Positions 26,620-34,129 of a DNA stretch of 64,000 nt are shown piece after piece. Below the pieces are notes generated by a model. That model did no database searches and had not been told where the DNA came from. It saw only the letters and a program-made list of their open reading frames with translations. The position numbers were made by a program, and so were the translations under genes. Every line of letters starts with the position of its first letter. Position 1 is the first letter of the stretch. This stretch comes from an uncultured Clostridia bacterium (GTDB lineage: Bacteria > Bacillota > Clostridia > Lachnospirales > CAG-274): assembly GCA_947591605.1 (NCBI GenBank), contig CANQDF010000003.1:1-64000 (forward strand), given 5' to 3'.

Positions 26620-29600
26620 TCATTGACTCTCACAAGTCATTTGGAATGAACTGTCCAGTACCTTTTGCAGTATCATCGAGGCATCTGCTGCGGTCAATAT
26701 GTCATTGCGGTCAACATCCGCAATATACATATAATCTTCCTTTGTATCCTCAACAGACATTTTAAAACTGCTGTCCAATACCTTTTGCAGTACCATAGAG
26801 GCGTCCGCTGCGGTAAGAACACCGTTGATATCGGCATCACCGTAAAGGATATCGGGCTCTTCTATAGGTGGCTCTGTTATTTCTTCTGCATCTTCAATAA
26901 ATTTAGCAACAAGTTTTAAATTTTCAGTAGCATTAAAACTATAAATTATATCTGTACTTAGTAATTCTTCATTATTATACCACCCTACAAATTTATAGTT
27001 ATCATCGGGTACAGCTGTAAGCATTACCTCATCACCTTTGACATATTCACCTGTGTTTCTTACATTTCCGCTGCCCTCTGTATCAACAGAAATATTAATG
27101 CAGGCGTTTTGATCGGCAGGTATATACTCATCTGCTATCCTTTCGCCGTCAGGTGTATATATAATCATATTTTCTATTTGCTTTGATGCTGTTGAAGTAG
27201 TAAATTCATCATTAATATCCAAAGGAATATTGTAATAGTTCTGTCTGCCTATTGTTATTCCGTTATCATAATCTTCAACAGTTACATCCAGTAAGCCATA
27301 ATCCGTAGCTATTATTTTAAAACTTACTTCTATATCGTTTGATATATATACATTTCTAGTATCACCTGTCTTTTTAATCAAAATATCATCAGAAGTACAG
27401 GTAACTTCATCACCATAAACCGAACCTATTTCATTTCCCGTTTTATCGTAAACAATTATATCGACAGGACATTTAAAACTAAACAATTTCTGCCATAAAT
27501 TTTGCGGCTCGGGTGTATTTGTTAGGTAGCTTGTTGCAGCACTGATAAGTTTGTTTCGGCATTTTTGGAGATTATTATAAGCCTTATCCACAGCCGTAGT
27601 TGATACTTTCTTTACATTTCCGGGGTCTAATTTACTTATTGCAGTTATTTCATTGTACACAGATTCATAATTCCAATCATCTACAGTTAAAATTTTCTTA
27701 ACTTCTTTTGCCGAGCTTTTACAATCATTTACAAATGTAACAATTTCTCCTAATCCCAAATTATTAAGTTGTGGAGTACACTTATCTATTACTTTTGTAA
27801 ATTTTGATTTTATATATTTATCAAGTCCTACAGATTCTGTGAAAAAATCTATTGTGGAAATAAGTGCTTCATCAAGAGCATTTTTTTCTAATGCGCTTAG
27901 CTGATTAAGGTAATCTCCCATAATTTTAGCCATTTCCTGTTGACTTGTAGTAAATACTATAGGTATTGACGCACCGCCTTTTTTCGGTTTTATATTTACC
28001 GTACCAAATGATGCGCCGTTAAATCCGTTTATTGTTACCGTTGCTGTATATTTATCTATGTCATATGTTTTAGCCGGTTCGTTCATATAAGCATTTGCAA
28101 TTTGCTTTATAATTGATGTTGAAACAGATATTGTATCTTTTGACATATCAATTTTATTTAAAGCTGTTTTACTGTAAGACATATCTCTTATAGTATAATA
28201 AATTGCTTTATAACATACATCTTCTATATTTTTTGGAACATAGCTTGTCATTAAAGCTATTTTGCTTTTAAAAGAGTTGTATAAATCTATATCCGTTGCA
28301 TTAGGTACTTTAACATTACTAAGTGATTTTGCAAGGTTTTGTTCATATAAATACAAAGCTGTATCATATTCTTCTACTGCTGTTTTAAGTTGTTCCTTTA
28401 CTTCAGCTGAAGAAGCATCTGATGAATCTTCCGCTGTGTTATTAACTCCATAGTTATTATCTATTATAGGAACATTATCTTCTACAACGGTTACAAGACA
28501 ACTTGCGCTGGCACCTTTGGAATTTGATACAGTTATTGTACTTGTTCCGGCTTTTTTACAATTCAGATAACCTATCAACAAATCTGATCTAATACCATCT
28601 ATACTGTTTTTTACACTTACTTCAACTACATCGGGATTACTGCTTGTCCACACTATATCACTATGATCATCACTGTGGGGATAAAGAGAAGCTGTAATTT
28701 CGCTCGTTTTATCATGAGATTCTATGCTATACTTAGCCGATGATTTCATAACTATTTTTCCATCTTTTGCATTAAAGCCTATATCATAGCATTTTACTCT
28801 TACAAGACATGAGGAACTGTCACCATTTGGCAAAGTTGCTGTCACTATGGTTTCACCGTTTTTGAGTAATGTGGTTTCATGAGTAGATTGCCAATCATAC
28901 CCTGCATTTTCTAAGTCAATTCTGTATCCGGTTTCTGCAGATTTTTCTGTTTCAATTATTCCCTCATTACTGAAAGTTAATTTAACCTGATCCATCATAT
29001 TTTCATCTTTTACCAAATTTCTTATCTGAGCTGTATATATAGGACTATTTATACTAAAATAACCTTTATCATATTCATAAACCTTATGTTCCCACCGTAT
29101 GCTATCACCTACATCTGCAGGTATGTCAGCTTCGTTTAATGTGTAATCGACATAACCTTCTGCAGAATAAGGAATGCTATTTTCTTTGGCAAATGTTTCG
29201 GCATATGAATCAGGTTTGCAATAAATTGTAAGCTTTTCACAGTTATTGAACGCTGACTTTTCGATAGAAGTAACACTGTCAGGGATAGATATGCTTGTTA
29301 ATGAACTACAGCCATAGAACGCAGAATCGTTGATTGAAGTAACACCGTCAGGGATTGTTATGCTTGTTAAAGAACGGCAGTCACAGAACGCATCATGTCC
29401 AATTGAAGTAACACCGTCAGGAATCGTTATGCTTGTTAAGGAAATACAGCCAGAGAACACCTCATATCCTATAGAAGTAACATCCTCTAATAGCACAACT
29501 TTTTTTAATAACTTATGGTTAGACCAACCATAATCTATTCCCTTTTGCCCTGTCACCAATTCAGTAACAGAATTGCAACCATCAAACGCTAAATATCCAA

Positions 29601-32118
29601 TAGAAGTAACATCGTTCGGTATATTTATGCTTGTTAATGAACTGCAGTCAGAGAACGCCTCACTTCCGATTGAAGTAACACTATCTGGGATTGATATGTT
29701 TTTTAATGAACTGCAACCGTTAAACGCACTCTCTCCGATTGAAGTAACACTGCCCGGAATAGATATGCTTGTTAATGAACTGCAGTCATTGAATGTACTC
29801 TCTTCGATTAAAGTAACACTGCCTGGGATAGATATGTTTTTTAAGGAACTACAGCCAGAGAATGCATCATGTCCGATTGAAGTAACACCGTCCGGGATAT
29901 TTATGCTTGTTAAGGAACTGCAGCCAGAGAACACCTTATCTCTTATAGAAGTAACGTCATCTAGTAGCACAACTTTTTTTAATAACTTATGATTAGACCA
30001 ACCGTAATCTATGCCTTCTTGCCCTGTCACCAATTCGGTAACAGAATTGCAGCCACTGAATGCACTCTTTCCGATTGAAGTAACACTGTTAGGGATAGAT
30101 ATGCTTGTTAAGGAACCGCAGCCATAGAACGCATACCATTCGATTGAGGTAACACTGTTCGGAATTGTTATACTTGTTAATGAACTGCAGCCAGAGAACG
30201 CATCATATCCGATAGAAGTAACACCCTCAGGAATCGTTATGCTTGTTAAGGAACTGCAACCATCGAACGCATACGCTCCAATAGAAGTAACACTGTCTGG
30301 GATAGATATACTTGCTAATGAACTGCAGCCGTTGAACGCCTCAGGTTCAATAGAAGTAATACTGTCAGGGATTGTTATGCTTGTTAAGGAACTGCAATCC
30401 TCGAACGCACCATCTCCTATAGAAGTAACACTGTCCGGAATATCTATGCTTGTTAAGGAACTGCAGCCATAGAACGCATCACTTCCAATAGAAGTAACAC
30501 TATCTGGTATATTTATGCTTGTTAAGGAACTGCAGTCATAGAACACCACATCTCCTATAGAAGTAACACTGTCAGGGATAGATATGCTTGTTAAGGAACT
30601 GCAGCCATAGAACGCTTCATATTTGATAGAAGTAACACTATCCGGTATATTTATGCTTGTTAAGGAACTGCAGCCAGAGAACGCCTCTTGCCCAATAGAA
30701 GTAACACTGTTAGGTATATTTATGCTTGTTAAGGAACTGCAGCCAGAGAACGCCTCTTGCCCAATAGAAGTAACACTGTTAGGTATAGATATGCTTGTTA
30801 AGGCACTACAACCAGAGAACACATTATCTCTGATTGAAGTAACACCATTAGGAATAATTATGCTTGTTAATGAACTGCAGCCCCTGAACGCATAACCTCC
30901 GATAGAAGTAACACTGTCAGGTATATCTATGCTTGTTAAGGCACTGCATCCATCGAACGCCCAATATTCAATAGAAGTAACACTATCTGGGATAGATATG
31001 CTTGTTAAGGCACTGCAACCAGAGAATACTGCATCTCCTATAGAAGTAACACTGTCCGGGATTGTTATGCTTGTTAAGGCACTGCAGTCATGGAACGCAT
31101 AACTTCCAATAGAAGTAACACTGTCAGGAATTGTTATGCTTGTTAGGGCACTGCAGCCATAGAATGCCTCCCACCCGATTGAAGTAACACCGTCCGGGAT
31201 TGTTATGCTTATTAATGACTTGCAGTCAACGAACGCATAACTTTCAATGTACGTAACACTGTCAGGAATTGTATACTGTTTATCGAGTTTTCCCATAGGA
31301 TAACATATAATTGTAGAAATGTTTTTATCAAACAAAACACCTTCAACATCCACATAATTTGTATTTCCTTTAGATACATTAATACTTGTTAAGGCAATGC
31401 AGTCCCAGAACGCATCACTTTTGATATAAGTAACACTGTCAGGAATAGATATGTTTGTTAAGGCACTGCAGTTTCTGAATGCATCACTTCCGATATAAGT
31501 AACACTGTCAGGGATAGATATGCTTGTTAAGGCACTGCAGTTTCTGAACGCTCCCCTTTCGATATAAGTAACACTGTCAGGGATAGATATACTTGTTAAG
31601 GCACTGCATCCATCGAACGCATACCATCCGATTGAGGTGACACTGCCCGGGATTGTTATGCTTGTTAAAGAACTGCAGTCATAAAACGCATATTCTCCGA
31701 TAGAAGTAACACTGCCCGGGATTATTATGCTTGTTAATGAACTGCGGTTACGGAACGCAGAACCTCCGATAGAAGTAACACTTACATCTTCAATTGTACT
31801 TGGTATATTGGCAGAGGTTATACTTCTATCCGTATCGGTAATTGTACCTCTACTTTTATCAAAGTATATATTACCTCCCTCAACGGGATAGGCAACAATA
31901 CTGTTTACCATAAGTTTAATATCTCCGTCAGCAGAAGTTTCAACAACATCCCCCGTAGGTTCGGTATGTTCATCATTGATGATAACGGCGGAGCCGCTTA
32001 CAACATCGTCCGACTGTTCATTTGCCATTGCCGCTTTATCATCTGCCAAAGTGATATTTGCCGAGCTCATCACCATAACAGCAGCCAACAATGCGCTTAA
32101 TTGACGTTTTAAATACAT
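26620..32118 (-). CDS. Giant BspA-type leucine-rich-repeat surface protein with C-terminal dockerin
   Basis: Secreted 1832-residue protein. Order: signal peptide (1-25), short leader region, 34 LRR_5 (BspA/TpLRR) units of mostly 23 residues (about 115-972; consensus TSIGxxAFxGCSSLTSIxIP), bacterial Ig-like domains (about 1000-1270), a helical region (about 1280-1560), a beta-rich region, an InlB B-repeat-like domain (SGNVRNTGEYVKGDEVMLTA ... FVGWYNN), and a dockerin-like C-terminus. The last has two calcium-loop repeats, GDADINGVLTAADASMVLQKV and ADVDRNDILTAADASMILQKV (Asp/Asp/Asn/Asp at loop positions 1, 3, 5, 12). BspA LRR proteins bind host or matrix proteins; the dockerin would plug it into a cohesin scaffold. 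The gene is clearly more AT-rich than its neighbours. AAGGAGG precedes ATG 32118. Confidence 0.9.
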   Translation of the reverse strand: MYLKRQLSALLAAVMVMSSANITLADDKAAMANEQSDDVVSGSAVIINDEHTEPTGDVVETSADGDIKLMVNSIVAYPVEGGNIYFDKSRGTITDTDRSITSANIPSTIEDVSVTSIGGSAFRNRSSLTSIIIPGSVTSIGEYAFYDCSSLTSITIPGSVTSIGWYAFDGCSALTSISIPDSVTYIERGAFRNCSALTSISIPDSVTYIGSDAFRNCSALTNISIPDSVTYIKSDAFWDCIALTSINVSKGNTNYVDVEGVLFDKNISTIICYPMGKLDKQYTIPDSVTYIESYAFVDCKSLISITIPDGVTSIGWEAFYGCSALTSITIPDSVTSIGSYAFHDCSALTSITIPDSVTSIGDAVFSGCSALTSISIPDSVTSIEYWAFDGCSALTSIDIPDSVTSIGGYAFRGCSSLTSIIIPNGVTSIRDNVFSGCSALTSISIPNSVTSIGQEAFSGCSSLTSINIPNSVTSIGQEAFSGCSSLTSINIPDSVTSIKYEAFYGCSSLTSISIPDSVTSIGDVVFYDCSSLTSINIPDSVTSIGSDAFYGCSSLTSIDIPDSVTSIGDGAFEDCSSLTSITIPDSITSIEPEAFNGCSSLASISIPDSVTSIGAYAFDGCSSLTSITIPEGVTSIGYDAFSGCSSLTSITIPNSVTSIEWYAFYGCGSLTSISIPNSVTSIGKSAFSGCNSVTELVTGQEGIDYGWSNHKLLKKVVLLDDVTSIRDKVFSGCSSLTSINIPDGVTSIGHDAFSGCSSLKNISIPGSVTLIEESTFNDCSSLTSISIPGSVTSIGESAFNGCSSLKNISIPDSVTSIGSEAFSDCSSLTSINIPNDVTSIGYLAFDGCNSVTELVTGQKGIDYGWSNHKLLKKVVLLEDVTSIGYEVFSGCISLTSITIPDGVTSIGHDAFCDCRSLTSITIPDGVTSINDSAFYGCSSLTSISIPDSVTSIEKSAFNNCEKLTIYCKPDSYAETFAKENSIPYSAEGYVDYTLNEADIPADVGDSIRWEHKVYEYDKGYFSINSPIYTAQIRNLVKDENMMDQVKLTFSNEGIIETEKSAETGYRIDLENAGYDWQSTHETTLLKNGETIVTATLPNGDSSSCLVRVKCYDIGFNAKDGKIVMKSSAKYSIESHDKTSEITASLYPHSDDHSDIVWTSSNPDVVEVSVKNSIDGIRSDLLIGYLNCKKAGTSTITVSNSKGASASCLVTVVEDNVPIIDNNYGVNNTAEDSSDASSAEVKEQLKTAVEEYDTALYLYEQNLAKSLSNVKVPNATDIDLYNSFKSKIALMTSYVPKNIEDVCYKAIYYTIRDMSYSKTALNKIDMSKDTISVSTSIIKQIANAYMNEPAKTYDIDKYTATVTINGFNGASFGTVNIKPKKGGASIPIVFTTSQQEMAKIMGDYLNQLSALEKNALDEALISTIDFFTESVGLDKYIKSKFTKVIDKCTPQLNNLGLGEIVTFVNDCKSSAKEVKKILTVDDWNYESVYNEITAISKLDPGNVKKVSTTAVDKAYNNLQKCRNKLISAATSYLTNTPEPQNLWQKLFSFKCPVDIIVYDKTGNEIGSVYGDEVTCTSDDILIKKTGDTRNVYISNDIEVSFKIIATDYGLLDVTVEDYDNGITIGRQNYYNIPLDINDEFTTSTASKQIENMIIYTPDGERIADEYIPADQNACINISVDTEGSGNVRNTGEYVKGDEVMLTAVPDDNYKFVGWYNNEELLSTDIIYSFNATENLKLVAKFIEDAEEITEPPIEEPDILYGDADINGVLTAADASMVLQKVLDSSFKMSVEDTKEDYMYIADVDRNDILTAADASMILQKVLDSSFQMTCESQ
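29205..31776 (-). repeat. Array of 34 coding LRR repeats, 69-bp period
   Basis: Tandem 69-bp units encode the 23-residue LRRs. Three units are longer: one interrupted around 31270-31400 and two near-identical 43-residue units (DYGWSNHKLLKKVVLL) whose copies lie 474 bp apart (29511 and 29985). Two neighbouring units at about 30660-30795 are almost identical, marking a recent duplication. Confidence 0.95.
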
Positions 32119-32136
32119 AAAATTCCTCCTTTTCTT

Positions 32137-32163
32137 ACCGTCTTAAAGTATACTTTGCAACAG
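32137..32163 (-). promoter_or_regulatory. 27-bp element, copy 1 (LRR gene leader)
   Basis: Plus strand: ACCGTC, 2 bases, the palindrome AAAGTATACTTT (32145-32156), 3 bases, ACAG. An identical skeleton recurs at 32273-32299. Copy 1 lies just upstream of the LRR gene ribosome site. Confidence 0.55.
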
Positions 32164-32234
32164 GTGAAAAATATATTTTTTATGCAAATTTTTATGTATA
32201 AATTGTCTAAATATATTGATTTTTAAATGCCAAT

Positions 32235-32264
32235 ATGATACAATTTTACCATATAAATTTACAA
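32235..32264 (-). promoter_or_regulatory. Candidate promoter of the LRR-dockerin gene
   Basis: Minus strand TTGTAA (32264-32259), 18-base spacer, TATCAT (32240-32235). Weak boxes; chosen because it lies between the two 27-bp elements. Confidence 0.35.
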
Positions 32265-32272
32265 AGACAAAA

Positions 32273-32299
32273 ACCGTCACAAAGTATACTTTATGACAG
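32273..32299 (-). promoter_or_regulatory. 27-bp element, copy 2 (upstream of the candidate promoter)
   Basis: ACCGTC, 2 bases, AAAGTATACTTT (32281-32292), 3 bases, ACAG, in the same orientation as copy 1 and 136 bp away. This copy is also the centre of a longer imperfect palindrome (AAAACCGTCA ... TGACAGTTTT). Confidence 0.55.
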
Positions 32300-32527
32300 T
32301 TTTTCAAGGATAAGCAGAGGTATAGGCAGATGATCCCGGCGGCAAGCCGTCCTGCAGGCGTCCCTATTGCTTTTACGGTGCGCAAGTAAATTCCGTCCCG
32401 TGCTCATGTTAATTTTTCAAAGAGAAAATTACGATAACTGAGTATTTCGGTTTGTCTTAATAAATGTCCCTCAACGGCATTTAATTTAACCTTTGTAAAA
32501 AAAATTTAAAAAAAATTAATAATAAGG

Positions 32528-32556
32528 TTGACGTTTTGCCCTTTTTTGTGTATAAT
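32528..32556 (+). promoter_or_regulatory. Promoter of rpsU
   Basis: TTGACG (32528-32533), 17-base spacer, TATAAT (32551-32556). Confidence 0.85.
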
Positions 32557-32562
32557 CATAGA

Positions 32563-32722
32563 GTGTGCTGCTTTACTTGTTATTTACAGGTAAATCCCCT
32601 TCCATAACGGGGTGATGCACGATGCGGATAAACGTATGATAGCTAATTGATCAGACAGCCGGTGTCGGCGCACCAGTTACCGGGGTGTGCACTTAAAAGG
32701 TAAACCGGAGGGAGGGAAATTC
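32563..32722 (+). other. Long 5' leader of rpsU
   Basis: About 160 bases separate the promoter from the GTG start. It holds short GC-rich hairpins, CCCC/GGGG (32596-32612) and GGTG/CACC (32661-32674), and three CCGG motifs, one within the ribosome site. Ribosomal protein leaders are often autoregulatory, but no known class is recognised. Confidence 0.4.
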
Positions 32723-32899
32723 GTGTCTGAGGTCAGAGTAAAAGAAAATGAATCTCTTGATAATGCACTTCGCCGCTTTAAAAGAAACTGCGCCAAAGCA
32801 GGTATTATGGGCGAGGTTCGTAAAAGAGAGCATTATGATAAGCCCAGCGTAAAGCGCAAGAAAAAGTCTGAAGCTGCAAGAAAGCGTAAATATAACTGA
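32723..32899 (+). CDS. rpsU: 30S ribosomal protein S21
   Basis: Small, basic ribosomal protein of the 30S platform, 58 residues: [20 protein letters not shown] is the conserved N-terminus and the C-terminus is Lys/Arg-rich ([15 protein letters not shown]). The true start is the GTG at 32723, preceded by GGAGGGAGGG; an in-frame ATG 36 bases upstream would add a non-conserved extension. In Firmicutes rpsU is commonly followed by yqeY, as here. Confidence 0.97.
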   Translation: MSEVRVKENESLDNALRRFKRNCAKAGIMGEVRKREHYDKPSVKRKKKSEAARKRKYN

Positions 32900-32931
32900 T
32901 AAGGGCTTTTACATTTTTATTTGATTTTTAT

Positions 32932-32965
32932 GAAATGCCGGTAATTATATCGGCATTTCTTTGCA
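32932..32965 (+). terminator. Likely terminator after rpsU
   Basis: GAAATGCCG (32932-32940) pairs with CGGCATTTC (32951-32959), followed by a modest T-rich tail. Some read-through into yqeY is possible. Confidence 0.5.
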
Positions 32966-33051
32966 TTTACATTAAAGCTTTTGCCTATGCGGCGGCGCCC
33001 CGTGAGTGCCGATAGGTCGGAGCAAGGCAATTTATTTTAAGGAGTGATTTT

Positions 33052-33501
33052 ATGTCGTTAAAGGATATGCTTTTTAATGACCTTAAGCAGGCAATGAAGG
33101 ACAAGGACACCGCCAAAAAGGAAATAGTGCAGATGGTGCGTGCAGGAGTGCTTCAGATAGAAAAGGATCAAAAAACAGAGGCTGATGACAGCGTTGTTAT
33201 CACCGTAATAACAAAGGAGATAAAAAAGCTTGCCGATGTCATACCCGATTTTGAAAGGGGCGGCAGGGACGACCTGATCGGCGAAGCAAAAAGAAAGATG
33301 GATATACTAAAGGCATACCTGCCCGAGCAGCTCTCTGAGGATGAGATAAAAGAGGCTGTTTTGGCTGCCGTAAAGGAAACGGGCGCAGTTTCTCCAAAGG
33401 ATATGGGCAAGGTCATGGGCGCCGTTACCGCAAAAACCAAGGGCAGAGCGGATAATAAGCTTGTAAGCCGTATTGTTATGGAGGTATTGAAAAGCCTCTA
33501 A
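33052..33501 (+). CDS. yqeY: GatB/YqeY domain protein
   Basis: A 149-residue soluble protein with the YqeY fold: N-terminal helices (MSLKDMLFNDLKQAMKDKDT) and a C-terminal GatB-tail-like domain (LPEQLSEDEIKEAVLAAVKE; GKVMGAVTAKTKGRADNKLV). The same tail in GatB binds tRNA, so a tRNA-linked role is likely but the function is not settled. AAGGAG precedes the ATG. Conserved neighbour of rpsU. Confidence 0.93.
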   Translation: MSLKDMLFNDLKQAMKDKDTAKKEIVQMVRAGVLQIEKDQKTEADDSVVITVITKEIKKLADVIPDFERGGRDDLIGEAKRKMDILKAYLPEQLSEDEIKEAVLAAVKETGAVSPKDMGKVMGAVTAKTKGRADNKLVSRIVMEVLKSL

Positions 33502-33503
33502 AC

Positions 33504-33569
33504 ATGGGGTTGTTGTAAAACAACACCCCCATTTGAATGAAATGCCGGTTGGCATTTCATTCATTTTTT
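33504..33569 (+). terminator. Tandem hairpins ending the rpsU-yqeY unit
   Basis: A first hairpin (33504-33532, ATGGGGTTGTTGT with ACAACACCCCCAT) is followed by a perfect 13-bp stem TGAATGAAATGCC / GGCATTTCATTCA (33534-33563) and six T. Confidence 0.85.
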
Positions 33570-33823
33570 CACAATGAATAAAGAGATTCGTGCCTCGCTA
33601 TCGCTCGACACTCCCTCTTTTCCTCGGACGGGCAAAGCTCGTCCTGCGGATTTTAGTCTGCGACGCTTAAATTACCTTAAGTGCTTTTGCAAGTTTAAAT
33701 TCTTTAAAAATCATTTTTTGGATCTAATTTTAGGTTGTTTGACAGTCTGAGATTTATCAATCTGCATATCGCTGGTTTTTTATTAACCGTTATGACAGCC
33801 CGATATATTAAGGTTAAAGGATA
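33570..33823. other. Non-coding stretch
   Basis: No gene seen. It holds a GC-rich hairpin (GGACGGGC/GCTCGTCC, around 33625-33645) inside otherwise AT-rich sequence; nothing else is recognised. Confidence 0.5.
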
Positions 33824-33864
33824 TAAAAAAACGCTCCGACGATTTTTTTCGCCGGAGCTTTTTT
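33824..33864. terminator. Terminator after copA
   Basis: GCTCCGACGA (33833-33842) pairs with TCGCCGGAGC (33849-33858), with A-run before and T-run after, so it can work on both strands; on the minus strand it ends csoR-copA. Confidence 0.8.
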
Positions 33865-33919
33865 ACGCCTGACTTGCCCGTATCGGCACGGTCGGCTGTC
33901 TTTATCGTTTTTTCCGTTT

Positions 33920-34129
33920 TTATTCTACGGAGAGCACCTTATAATCCTTGTCCTCAACAGCCTTTTTAAGCACATCGTCGGCAACCTCTCCCACAAGGGT
34001 GACCACTGCCGTACCCTTTTCGTGGCTCACCTCCGCAGACGACACATTTTCAACCGCCTCAAGGCTCTTTTTTACCGCTGCCTCGCAGTGTCCGCACATC
34101 ATACCTTCAATTTTGATAGTTTTAACCAT
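33920..34129 (-). CDS. CopZ-like copper chaperone, internal in-frame start within copA
   Basis: The last 69 codons of copA form a full CopZ: MVKTIKIEGMMCGHCEAAVK at the start, CxxC copper site, and the beta-alpha-beta-beta-alpha-beta pattern to the stop. Its ATG (34129-34127) is preceded by AAGGAGG (34144-34138) with an ideal eight-base gap. So the frame is both the CopA C-terminus and a properly equipped CopZ gene. I infer that free CopZ is made from the internal start in addition to the fusion. The alternative is a recent loss of the copA stop codon. Confidence 0.6.
   Translation of the reverse strand: MVKTIKIEGMMCGHCEAAVKKSLEAVENVSSAEVSHEKGTAVVTLVGEVADDVLKKAVEDKDYKVLSVE

Noticed and set aside
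29205..31776. Regular repeats resembling a CRISPR array
   Set aside because: The 69-bp period keeps an open frame and encodes 23-residue LRR units; there are no fixed repeats with unique spacers and no cas genes.
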